A stretch of 8,533 bases of DNA, taken from contig JAHKZS010000114.1 in NCBI GenBank assembly GCA_020626545.1, positions 1 to 8,533 on the forward strand, read 5' to 3'. Within the stretch, counting starts at the first letter, position 1, and each line of letters opens with the position of its first letter. The notes under the pieces are model-generated. The model saw only the letters and a program-made list of their open reading frames with translations. It did no database searches and was not told where the DNA came from. Below are positions 1 through 5,383 of the stretch, one piece after another. The translations under genes were made by a program, and so were the position numbers. This DNA comes from a bacterium. Lineage in GTDB: Bacteria; Bacillota; Clostridia; Oscillospirales; Acutalibacteraceae.

Positions 1-707
1 GCCCTTGGGACAGAGTCCAGACTCATGAGTCAATCAGAAGTAACTTTATCGAAGAAACTTACGAGGTTATTGAGGCTATCGATAACAAAGATTCCGAGCT
101 TTTAAAAGAAGAACTCGGCGATGTGCTTCTTCAGGTCGTTTTCCATAGCGAGATGTCCGCTGAGGAAAACGAGTTCGATATTAACGATGTTATAAACGGA
201 GTTTGTAAAAAACTTGTTGAAAGACATCCTCATGTATTCGGTGATGTAAAAGCCGACAATAGTGAGGAAGCTCTTAAAAGCTGGGATAACGTTAAGATGG
301 CTAAAAAATCTCAGAAGAAACAATCCGAAGCTATGGACAGTGTGTCTAAAGCTTTACCATCGCTTATGAGAGCTGAAAAGATTCAGAAAAAGGCAGCTAA
401 GGTAGGCTTTGACTGGGAAGATGTTAACGGAGCTTTGGATAAGGTTTGCGAAGAAACGGACGAGCTTAAAGTAGCTGTTACATCCGGTAATACTGATTCT
501 CAAGCTGAAGAACTGGGAGACTTACTGTTTTCTGTTGTTAATGTTTCCCGTTTTATTAAGGTAGACTCTGAGAAAGCGCTTTACGACGCTTGTGATAAGT
601 TTACCGACCGTTTTAAGAAATTAGAAATTCTCGCCGAAGAAAGAGATATAGATATTAAAACGGCTTCACTCAGTCAACTTGATTCCCTATGGGAAGAAGT
701 TAAATAA
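1..707 (+). CDS. mazG: MazG-type nucleoside triphosphate pyrophosphohydrolase, 5' truncated by window edge
   Basis: MazG hydrolyses (d)NTPs to NMP and pyrophosphate, a cytosolic house-cleaning role. The reading frame is open from position 3 and begins PWDRVQTHESI, the usual MazG N-terminal motif, so the GTG at 123 is an internal valine and not the start. Both tandem all-alpha MazG domains are visible. The first has the metal-binding EExxE...ExxD pattern (IEETYE, then KEELGD). The second repeats it (CEETDE, then AEELGD). About 234 residues are present; the roughly 260-residue E. coli-type protein would lack only about 25. Bacillus YabN carries an additional N-terminal methylase domain; whether one exists here cannot be seen. 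The gene lies 21 nt upstream of the HU gene and they probably share a transcript. Family call is firm. Confidence 0.95.
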   Translation, partial: PWDRVQTHESIRSNFIEETYEVIEAIDNKDSELLKEELGDVLLQVVFHSEMSAEENEFDINDVINGVCKKLVERHPHVFGDVKADNSEEALKSWDNVKMAKKSQKKQSEAMDSVSKALPSLMRAEKIQKKAAKVGFDWEDVNGALDKVCEETDELKVAVTSGNTDSQAEELGDLLFSVVNVSRFIKVDSEKALYDACDKFTDRFKKLEILAEERDIDIKTASLSQLDSLWEEVK

Positions 708-728
708 ATTTTTTGGAGGAATTAAACT

Positions 729-1004
729 ATGAACAAAACAGAATTAATTGCTGCAGTTGCAGAGGCAAGCGGTATTTCTAAGAAAGACGCTGAAAAAGCA
801 GTTTCCGCTACAGTTGATACAATCGTTGACGCTATCGCTAAGGGCGATAAGGTACAGCTCGTTGGCTTCGGTACATTCGAGCAGCGTCAGAGAAACGCTC
901 GTACAGGTGTAGATCCCAGAACAGGCAACAAGATTGAGATTGCCGCTTCTAAGGTTCCCGCTTTCAAAGCAGGTAAAGCTTTCAAGGATGCTGTAAACAA
1001 ATAA
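729..1004 (+). CDS. hup: HU family DNA-binding protein
   Basis: HU is a small nucleoid protein that binds and bends DNA as a dimer. The 91-residue length is standard. Residues 1-40 form the helical dimerisation part ([15 protein letters not shown]...). VGFGTF at 45-50 is the family hallmark. The DNA-binding arm follows, with DPRTGN at 62-67; the proline at 63 is the one that intercalates into DNA in HU/IHF. The C-terminal [13 protein letters not shown] is also canonical. The ATG has a strong ribosome binding site, GGAGGA at 715-720, with an 8-nt spacer. The gene follows mazG by 21 nt and is closed by a strong terminator, so mazG-hup looks like the end of a transcription unit. It is absent at this place in the Bacillus subtilis cluster. 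Confidence 0.97.
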   Translation: MNKTELIAAVAEASGISKKDAEKAVSATVDTIVDAIAKGDKVQLVGFGTFEQRQRNARTGVDPRTGNKIEIAASKVPAFKAGKAFKDAVNK

Positions 1005-1014
1005 TTAGATTTGT

Positions 1015-1045
1015 AAACTGCCTCTTATGAGGCAGTTTTCTTTTT
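1015..1045 (+). terminator. Rho-independent terminator after hup
   Basis: A perfect 10-bp stem (AAACTGCCTC at 1015-1024 with GAGGCAGTTT at 1029-1038) with a TTAT loop is followed by a T-rich run interrupted by one C. It starts 11 nt after the HU stop codon. It should separate mazG-hup from the rqcP leader. Confidence 0.92.
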
Positions 1046-1057
1046 AAGAAGGAAATA

Positions 1058-1073
1058 GTGTGAAAGTTCACAC
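1058..1073. repeat. perfect 7+2+7 palindrome in the rqcP upstream region
   Basis: GTGTGAA and TTCACAC flank a 2-nt AG centre. In DNA this could be an operator for a dimeric regulator; in RNA it folds as a 6-bp stem with a 4-nt loop. It sits between the hup terminator and the leader RNA. No regulator is assigned: the half-site spacing does not fit CRP (TGTGA-N6-TCACA) or Rex (TTGTGAA-N4-TTCACAA) sites. Confidence 0.5.
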
Positions 1074-1080
1074 GATTTTG

Positions 1081-1192
1081 AATTAATATTGCCCGCTCTG
1101 TTTGTCCCTACAGGACAACAAGCTGATGGTTTAATTACCATTTACGCCTTATCCGCCCACGGTAACAGCGTAAGGTAACTTTAATATCAATT
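1081..1192 (+). ncRNA. candidate structured leader RNA upstream of rqcP
   Basis: This gene-free stretch folds by eye into a closed four-way junction. The closing helix pairs AATTAATATT (1081-1090) with AATATCAATT (1183-1192), with one A-C mismatch. Arm B (1095-1123) has about 11 pairs with two single-base bulges and a CTACA loop; its core is TTGTCC/GGACAA. Arm C pairs ATGGT (1126-1130) with ACCAT (1137-1141). Arm D pairs TTACGC (1142-1147) with GCGTAA (1168-1173) and continues through TTA/TAA and CCG/CGG to a CCCA loop. The arm D apex (CCCAC, 1156-1160) could instead pair with GTGGG (1194-1198), just before the rqcP ribosome binding site. TTACC (1135-1139) could also pair with either GGTAAC copy. 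I do not recognise it as a known riboswitch, 6S, SRP or T-box RNA. It may be cis-regulatory or a processed small RNA. Confidence 0.5.
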
Positions 1193-1220
1193 TGTGGGTT
1201 GAAAGGCTATGGCAATTTAT

Positions 1221-1463
1221 ATGAGATTAGATAAGTTTTTAAAAGTATCACGAATTATAAAACGCCGCACCGTCGCTAATGAGGCATGCGACGCGGGCAG
1301 AGTTACGGTTAACGGCAATATAGCTAGAGCTTCCTACGCCGTAAAGACAGGCGATATTATTGAGATCTCTATGGGTTCAAAAAATGTAAAAATACGTGTA
1401 AAAGAAATTAATGAGCACGCTACAAAGGATAATGCCGCTTTAATGTACGAAAACGCAACATAA
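1221..1463 (+). CDS. rqcP: S4-domain RNA-binding protein RqcP (YabO)
   Basis: RqcP works with RqcH on obstructed large ribosomal subunits. It stabilises the P-site peptidyl-tRNA while alanine tails are added to stalled nascent chains. The 80-residue protein is almost entirely an S4 domain. It opens with MRLDKFLKVSRIIKRRTVAN, the canonical RqcP N-terminus, including Arg16 of the conserved RR pair; GRVTVNG follows at 26-32. An in-frame ATG at 1209 would add four residues. The 1221 start is preferred because it matches the family N-terminus. Also, the only Shine-Dalgarno-like stretch (AAAGG, 1202-1206) lies too close to 1209, although its spacing to 1221 is long. Order mazG-(hup)-rqcP-yabP-yabQ-divIC matches Bacillus synteny. 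It is preceded by a structured leader that may control it. Confidence 0.93.
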   Translation: MRLDKFLKVSRIIKRRTVANEACDAGRVTVNGNIARASYAVKTGDIIEISMGSKNVKIRVKEINEHATKDNAALMYENAT

Positions 1464-1485
1464 AATAATTTTTTCTCCATATAAT
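1459..1485 (+). promoter_or_regulatory. possible sigma-E promoter of yabP
   Basis: CATATAAT at 1478-1485 matches the Bacillus sigma-E -10 consensus (CATACAnT) at seven of eight positions counting the free one. A partial -35, CATAAA at 1459-1464 over the rqcP stop codon, lies 13 bp upstream. The same bases contain a perfect sigma-A TATAAT (1480-1485), but there is no matching sigma-A -35 at normal spacing. Yab P/Q are sigma-E genes in B. subtilis, which supports this reading. The -35 is weak. Confidence 0.4.
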
Positions 1486-1508
1486 TAGATAGATTTTATA
1501 TGGAGGAA
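1472..1508 (+). promoter_or_regulatory. hairpin that can mask the yabP ribosome binding site
   Basis: TTTCTCCATATAA (1472-1484) pairs with TTATATGGAGGAA (1496-1508) over 13 bp with one G-U, closing an 11-nt loop. The 3' arm contains the whole yabP Shine-Dalgarno GGAGG (1502-1506). RNA made by read-through from rqcP would contain both arms. RNA starting about 7 nt after the putative -10 (near 1491) would lack the 5' arm and leave the site open. The pairing is seen; the regulatory role is inferred. Confidence 0.6.
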
Positions 1509-1513
1509 TTCTT

Positions 1514-1783
1514 ATGTATGATAAATCCCAAAAACCGCATAGTCTCATTCTTGATAACAGAAGTAATCTGAGCCTTACGGGTGTTAATGATGTATTAGGT
1601 TTTAACGAGGAAACTGTTAATCTTAAAACTAATATGGGTGATTTAGTTATAAGAGGTTCTTCTTTACATATAAGTAAACTTGATTTGGATTCGGGAAACG
1701 TAGAAATTGACGGAACTATAAATCTATTAAATTATTCTCAGAGTAAATCGGATAAAAGCTTTTTTCAGAGGTTGTTTAGCTGA
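1514..1783 (+). CDS. yabP: sporulation protein YabP
   Basis: This 89-residue protein belongs to the YabP/YqfC family of sporulation proteins, which are made in the mother cell under sigma-E in B. subtilis; their biochemical role is not settled. Recognisable family features are the N-terminal HSLILDNRSNLSLTGVNDVLGF stretch (shown here as its parts HSLILDNR and LTGVNDVLGF, residues 9-30) and the later GDLVIRGSSLHISKLDLDSG followed by VEIDGTINLLNY. These give an all-beta small domain without signal peptide or membrane segment. The ATG has a good ribosome binding site (GGAGG, 1502-1506, 7-nt spacer), but this lies in the arm of a hairpin. The stop codon overlaps the yabQ start as TGATG, a sign of translational coupling. 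Family assignment rests on sequence and on its place between rqcP and yabQ. Confidence 0.93.
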   Translation: MYDKSQKPHSLILDNRSNLSLTGVNDVLGFNEETVNLKTNMGDLVIRGSSLHISKLDLDSGNVEIDGTINLLNYSQSKSDKSFFQRLFS

Positions 1784-2274
1784 TGGAGTTTACGTTATCC
1801 GAACTGATAATTACTTTTTTCTATTCATTAATACTGGGCTTTTTACTTGGATTTGTATATGAGCCTTTTCATATTTTTCACATTCTTGGTTTTAATAAGA
1901 AATACCATTATATTATTTCGGATATAGTTTTTATGGTAATTTGCGGGATAATCACATTCTACTTCTCGCTCGCGATGCTGGAAGGAATAATCAGACTGTT
2001 CGTTATTTTTGGCGAAATACTTGGTTTTGTTACTTTTCACTATACAATAGGTCGTTTTTTTGATTTTTTTCTAAATCCGCTCGTTAAGTTTTTTAAAAAA
2101 ATATCGAAAAAAGTATTGAAAATAAGTAGAAAAATAATGTATAATATTAAAATAAAACTAGATGTGCCATTTAATAAAGCCGAAAATTTGAAGGTTAAAA
2201 TATGGAAGAAAAAAAGGTCAATACTAAAAAAGAAAATATCGTCGAAGAAAAGAAAAGCGATATTAAAGAGATAA
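1783..2274 (+). CDS. yabQ: spore cortex biosynthesis membrane protein YabQ
   Basis: YabQ is a membrane protein of the outer forespore membrane; in B. subtilis it is sigma-E-controlled and needed for cortex formation. The 163-residue product has three hydrophobic segments, at about residues 6-27, 43-66 and 69-92. A strongly basic C-terminal tail follows (many Lys/Arg from residue 101 on), presumably cytosolic. Start overlaps the yabP stop by one base. The last 23 codons (from residue 141) overlap the beginning of divIC in another frame, so the tail beyond WKKKRS is encoded by the same bases as the DivIC N-terminus. The tail is low in complexity and may be a recent extension; the membrane part is the conserved portion. 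A sigma-A-like promoter for divIC lies within the gene. Confidence 0.9.
   Translation: MEFTLSELIITFFYSLILGFLLGFVYEPFHIFHILGFNKKYHYIISDIVFMVICGIITFYFSLAMLEGIIRLFVIFGEILGFVTFHYTIGRFFDFFLNPLVKFFKKISKKVLKISRKIMYNIKIKLDVPFNKAENLKVKIWKKKRSILKKKISSKKRKAILKR
2116..2145 (+). promoter_or_regulatory. sigma-A promoter inside yabQ, driving divIC
   Basis: TTGAAA (2116-2121, five of six consensus bases) is followed after 18 bp by a perfect TATAAT (2140-2145). Transcription would begin near 2152, about 50 nt before divIC. This would give divIC and the S1 gene vegetative expression independent of yabPQ. It is the best sigma-A match I found in the window, though AT-rich coding sequence can produce such matches by chance. 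Confidence 0.6.
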
Positions 2275-2573
2275 CGCCTCAGAAGAAAAAATTTAATAAA
2301 AAATATATTCTGCTTTTTGTAGCTCTTGCCGCGTTTTTAGTTTACGCTTCGTTTACAATAATTAATCAGAGTATACAGATTAGAGAAAAAAAAGAGGAAT
2401 CTGATCGATTAGATAACCAACGACAGATTCTAGAGATAAAAATAGATTCTTTAAAAAAGATAAAGAATCTTAAGGATGATGAACTTCGTAAATACTATGA
2501 AGATATCGCTCGTGAGGATTTAGATTATTTAAAGAACGGCGAACGAGTTTTCGTTAATGTTTCAGGAGATTAA
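2202..2573 (+). CDS. divIC: septum formation initiator protein DivIC
   Basis: DivIC is a bitopic divisome protein that pairs with FtsL (and FtsB-like/DivIB partners) at the septum. The 123-residue product has the typical order: a charged cytosolic N-terminus (1-34), one membrane segment (about 35-54), an extracytoplasmic coiled coil (about 56-90), and a short C-terminal domain (AREDLDYLKNGERVFVNVS, residues 103-121) characteristic of the septum formation initiator family. The ATG has GAAGG (2190-2194) 7 nt upstream, and no methionine occurs later in the protein, so this start is well supported despite a 73-nt overlap with yabQ. It is followed after 15 nt by the S1-domain gene, as in the Bacillus divIC-yabR pair. 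Confidence 0.92.
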   Translation: MEEKKVNTKKENIVEEKKSDIKEITPQKKKFNKKYILLFVALAAFLVYASFTIINQSIQIREKKEESDRLDNQRQILEIKIDSLKKIKNLKDDELRKYYEDIAREDLDYLKNGERVFVNVSGD

Positions 2574-2588
2574 TAAACGGGGTACAGA

Positions 2589-3059
2589 ATGAGTGTTGAA
2601 ATTGGTACAATAGTAGAGGGAAAAGTTTCGGGTATTTCTAAATTCGGAGCTTTTGTGGATCTATCCGACGGAGTTACCGGTATGGTGCATATTTCCGAGG
2701 TTTCGAGGACTTATGTAAATGATATTAACGAGTTCCTTAAAGTCGGGGATATTGTTAAGGCTAAAGTTATTTCCGCGGAAAACGGTAAAATTGCGCTTTC
2801 TATTAAGCAGACGTTACCTAAACCCGAAAGAGATAATAACTCTCCGCGTAAGCCAAAGTCACGAAAGCCTTACAAACCCGCTTCTCCCGTAACCGGTCCC
2901 GGAAATTATGAGTGGCAAAGTTCACGTCCCGAATCTCCGTCTAATTTTGAGGATATGATGTCTATGTTCAAAAAGACAAGCGAGGACAAGATGTCGGACT
3001 TAAAACGTTCATCGGGAGAGTCCCGAGGATACAGCCGTCGAGGCGGTTCTAAAAAGTAA
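2589..3059 (+). CDS. yabR: S1 RNA-binding domain protein, YabR type
   Basis: This 156-residue protein has one S1 OB-fold RNA-binding domain at residues 1-75. Its motifs are GTIVEGKVSGISKFGAFVDL, then GMVHISEVS and VGDIVKAKV. A disordered, Pro/Ser/Lys/Arg-rich tail follows (about 76-156), ending in GYSRRGGSKK. The same domain plus basic tail is found in Bacillus YabR and in general stress protein 13 (YugI), which associates with ribosomes. The position directly after divIC favours YabR; the cellular function is not established. The ribosome binding site is weak (GGGG, 2579-2582, 6-nt spacer). A terminator follows the stop codon by 6 nt, ending the divIC unit. Confidence 0.88.
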   Translation: MSVEIGTIVEGKVSGISKFGAFVDLSDGVTGMVHISEVSRTYVNDINEFLKVGDIVKAKVISAENGKIALSIKQTLPKPERDNNSPRKPKSRKPYKPASPVTGPGNYEWQSSRPESPSNFEDMMSMFKKTSEDKMSDLKRSSGESRGYSRRGGSKK

Positions 3060-3065
3060 AAAATC

Positions 3066-3096
3066 GGGTGTCGGTTTACCGATACCCTTTTTGTTT
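3066..3096 (+). terminator. Rho-independent terminator after the S1-domain gene
   Basis: GGGTGTCGG (3066-3074) pairs with CCGATACCC (3079-3087), 9 bp with one G-U, around a TTTA loop. A run of five T, then GTTT, follows. It ends the divIC-yabR transcript 15 nt before the next gene. Confidence 0.92.
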
Positions 3097-3110
3097 GATA
3101 GGATATTTTT

Positions 3111-4232
3111 ATGAATGAGTTAAATTTTTGCGCGCCTTGTATAATGGGTGTAGAGGGCATATGCGCTAACGAGTTAAAATTTAATAATGTTGAAAATGTT
3201 AAAGCTGAAAACGGAAGAGTCCTTTTCAGCGGAGATTATAACACTTTAGCTAAAGCCAATATTATTTCACGTTACAGTGAACGAATTCAGATTCTTTTAT
3301 CTGAGTTTACCGCCTTTACCTTCGACGAGTTATTTGAGGCGGTTAAGTCTATTCCGTGGGAAAACTTTATCGGTAAAAAAGACGCCTTTCCCGTAAAGGG
3401 CAGCTCTCTTGACTCCGAGCTCTATTCCGTGTCGGATTGCCAGAAGATTATTAAAAAATCTGTAGTAGAAAGACTTTCTTCTAAATACGGAGTTAATTGG
3501 TTCGAGGAGAGCGGAGCTGTTCACAGGATACAGTTTCTTATAAGAAAAGATAAAGTGTCTATACTTTTAGATACAACGGGCGAGGGGTTACATAAACGAG
3601 GTTACCGCATAGAGTCTAATGACGCTCCGATAAAAGAAACTCTCGCCGCCGTTATGGTAGATCTTATGAGAGTAAGACCTAATCACTTTGTAGTTGATCC
3701 GATGTGCGGAAGCGGTACTCTGCTTATAGAGTCCGCATTAAAAGCGCTTAATATAGCTCCGGGGCTAAATCGAAGTTTTTCGGCTGAAAGCTGGCAGCAG
3801 ATTCCCGATGTTGTTTGGAAAGAGGAAAGAGAAAAAGCGCGTTTAGCTATAAACCGTAATTGTAGTTTTAAAGCTATCGGATACGATATAGACGAGGAAG
3901 CGTTAGAGATTGCCCGCTCTAACGCTCAAAGAGCTGGTGTCGAAGATAGAATAGATTTTTTCAAAAGAGATATAAAGGACTTTACCTTTGACAGTGAGTT
4001 CCAGACTACGATAGTTAACCCTCCTTACGGAGAAAGACTTCTCGATATAAATGAAGCTGAAGAAATATATAAAACCCTTGGAGTTAAGTTTATAAAGGAA
4101 AAAGGGAAAAGCTACGGTATTATTACTCCCGATGATGACTTCGAAAAACTATTCAAAAGAAAAGCCGATAAGCGAAGAAAGCTGTATAACGGAACGCTTA
4201 AATGTCAGTTTTATATGTACTTTAAAAATTAA
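3111..4232 (+). CDS. THUMP-domain class I SAM-dependent RNA methyltransferase (YpsC/RlmL type)
   Basis: Predicted to transfer a methyl group from S-adenosylmethionine to a structured RNA, most likely rRNA. It has 373 residues, close to Bacillus YpsC (about 385) and to the N-terminal methylase half of E. coli RlmL, which makes m2G2445 in 23S rRNA. The N-terminal part (about 1-155) has a ferredoxin-like/THUMP RNA-binding layout. It is followed by LHKRGYR (160-166), a hallmark of THUMP methylases. The Rossmann domain contains the SAM motif I DPMCGSGT (196-203), an acidic loop GYDIDEEAL (258-265), and the catalytic NPPYGERL (303-310). The exact target base cannot be read from sequence, so no symbol is given. 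The ribosome binding site is modest (TAGGA, 3099-3103, 7-nt spacer). It lies just after a terminator with no room for a full promoter downstream of it, so its promoter probably lies in the upstream gene or it depends on read-through. Confidence 0.92.
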   Translation: MNELNFCAPCIMGVEGICANELKFNNVENVKAENGRVLFSGDYNTLAKANIISRYSERIQILLSEFTAFTFDELFEAVKSIPWENFIGKKDAFPVKGSSLDSELYSVSDCQKIIKKSVVERLSSKYGVNWFEESGAVHRIQFLIRKDKVSILLDTTGEGLHKRGYRIESNDAPIKETLAAVMVDLMRVRPNHFVVDPMCGSGTLLIESALKALNIAPGLNRSFSAESWQQIPDVVWKEEREKARLAINRNCSFKAIGYDIDEEALEIARSNAQRAGVEDRIDFFKRDIKDFTFDSEFQTTIVNPPYGERLLDINEAEEIYKTLGVKFIKEKGKSYGIITPDDDFEKLFKRKADKRRKLYNGTLKCQFYMYFKN

Positions 4233-4277
4233 TACAACTTTTTTATACTATATTTCCAAAAAAATGACATCATTCTA

Positions 4278-4306
4278 TTGTATTTAATTATAAATTGTAT
4301 TATAAT
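4278..4306 (+). promoter_or_regulatory. probable sigma-A promoter of pfkA
   Basis: A perfect TATAAT at 4301-4306 lies 17 bp after TTGTAT (4278-4283, three of six consensus bases). Transcription would start near 4313. A second possibility is ATGACA (4264-4269) with TATAAA (4289-4294), but its 19-bp spacer is long. The 114-bp gap before pfkA is AT-rich and holds no other gene. Confidence 0.55.
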
Positions 4307-4310
4307 TAAA
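4283..4310. repeat. 11-bp perfect dyad overlapping the pfkA -10 element
   Basis: TTTAATTATAA (4283-4293) and TTATAATTAAA (4300-4310) are exact reverse complements around a 6-nt centre. The right arm covers the TATAAT hexamer, so a protein bound here would block the promoter. Both arms are nearly pure A/T, so chance is possible. Confidence 0.45.
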
Positions 4311-4346
4311 AGGTAAATTTATAATTATGCTCCCAGGAGGTAAAAT

Positions 4347-5315
4347 ATGGATAAGAAGAAAATTGCCGTATTAACCAGCGGCGGCGACGCTCCGGGTATG
4401 AACGCTGCGGTAAGAGCGGTTGTACGTTCAGCTATCGCTAAAGGTATGGACGTTTACGGAGTTTATAGAGGATATAACGGACTATTAAACGGTGATGTTG
4501 AAAAAATGAATCTTCGCTCAGTTTCCGATATAATCGGTAACGGTGGTACTATGCTTTATACCGCGAGAAGCGAGGAGTTTAAAACTGAAGCCGGTCAGAA
4601 AAAGGCGGCTAAACATTGTCAGGATTTAGGTATCAGCGGTGTTGTAGTAATCGGCGGTGACGGTTCTTTTGCCGGCGCGAGAGCTCTTACTAACGCCGGT
4701 GTAAATTGTATAGGTGTTCCGGGCACTATTGATAATGATATCGCTTGTTCCGAGTATACAATCGGTTTTGATACCGCTATGAATACCGCTATTGATATGA
4801 TAGATAAGATTCGTGATACAGCTCAGTCGCACGACCGTTGCTCTATTGTTGAGGTTATGGGACGTCGTTGCGGTGATATCGCGCTTCAGGTTGGTATTTC
4901 CTGCGGAGCTACTGCTATATTAGTTCCCGAGGTTGAGCATGATATCGAAAGAGATGTTATATCTCGTATTATAGATACACAAAAAACCGGTAAGAAGCAC
5001 TTCATTATTGTTGTCGCCGAGGGAGTCGGCGGAGTAAACGACCTCGCTAAATACGTTGAAAAACGTCTGAATATCGAAACCCGAGCAACTATTCTCGGTC
5101 ATGTACAGCGCGGCGGTTCTCCGACTTTAAGAGACAGAGTAGTAGCTTCTATTATGGGACATAAGGCTGTTGACCTTTTAGCCGAGGGCAAGGGTAACAG
5201 AGTTGTCGCTATGAAAGAGGGCAAGATTGTCGATTACGATATTACCGAAGCTTTGGATATGCCCAGAGTATTTAACAAAGATCTATTCGATATAGCTAAA
5301 ACACTTTCTATTTAA
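4347..5315 (+). CDS. pfkA: ATP-dependent 6-phosphofructokinase
   Basis: Catalyses ATP-dependent phosphorylation of fructose 6-phosphate to fructose 1,6-bisphosphate, the committed step of glycolysis. The 322-residue length is that of the bacterial allosteric tetramer family. Seen motifs: TSGGDAPGMNA (10-20), the ATP-binding GGDGS (103-107), PGTIDND (125-131) with catalytic Asp129 (Asp127 in E. coli), SHDRCSIVEVMGR (161-173), and ILGHVQRGGSP near residue 250. The glycines after GGD and before TID mark it as ATP-using; pyrophosphate enzymes have Asp and Lys there. The start has the strongest ribosome binding site in the window (AGGAGG, 4335-4340, 6-nt spacer). It appears to be a single-gene unit with its own promoter and terminator; pyruvate kinase, a frequent neighbour, is not here. 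Confidence 0.98.
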   Translation: MDKKKIAVLTSGGDAPGMNAAVRAVVRSAIAKGMDVYGVYRGYNGLLNGDVEKMNLRSVSDIIGNGGTMLYTARSEEFKTEAGQKKAAKHCQDLGISGVVVIGGDGSFAGARALTNAGVNCIGVPGTIDNDIACSEYTIGFDTAMNTAIDMIDKIRDTAQSHDRCSIVEVMGRRCGDIALQVGISCGATAILVPEVEHDIERDVISRIIDTQKTGKKHFIIVVAEGVGGVNDLAKYVEKRLNIETRATILGHVQRGGSPTLRDRVVASIMGHKAVDLLAEGKGNRVVAMKEGKIVDYDITEALDMPRVFNKDLFDIAKTLSI

Positions 5316-5320
5316 AAATA

Positions 5321-5360
5321 TAAAGCGCAATATTTTATTTATTGCGCTTTAATTATTTTA
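5321..5360 (+). terminator. probable terminator after pfkA
   Basis: A perfect 12-bp stem (TAAAGCGCAATA 5321-5332 with TATTGCGCTTTA 5340-5351) has a 7-nt loop and begins 5 nt after the pfkA stop. The T-tract after it is broken (ATTATTTTA), so termination may be incomplete and could allow read-through into the next gene. Confidence 0.75.
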
Positions 5361-5383
5361 CGTTTTAATTTATGTGGGTTATG

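Noticed and set aside
123..707. A MazG protein starting at GTG 123
   Set aside because: The frame stays open to the window edge and the upstream codons encode the conserved PWDRVQTHESI...EETYEVIEAID part of MazG, so 123 is internal and the gene is cut by the window.
1058..1073. CRP or Rex binding site
   Set aside because: The arms resemble both, but the distance between half-sites differs from each consensus, so no regulator is named.
1081..1192. tRNA, T-box or a familiar riboswitch
   Set aside because: No tRNA anticodon or acceptor layout, no T-box GGUGGNACCGCG motif and no conserved core of the TPP, FMN, SAM, purine, c-di-GMP, ZTP or cobalamin classes could be found by eye.
1209..1463. 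rqcP start at ATG 1209
   Set aside because: It adds MAIY before the canonical MRLDKFLKVSR start and lies only 2 nt after the AAAGG motif, too near for normal initiation.
4125..4260. Terminator after the methyltransferase gene
   Set aside because: T-runs follow the stop codon but I could find no stable stem before them.
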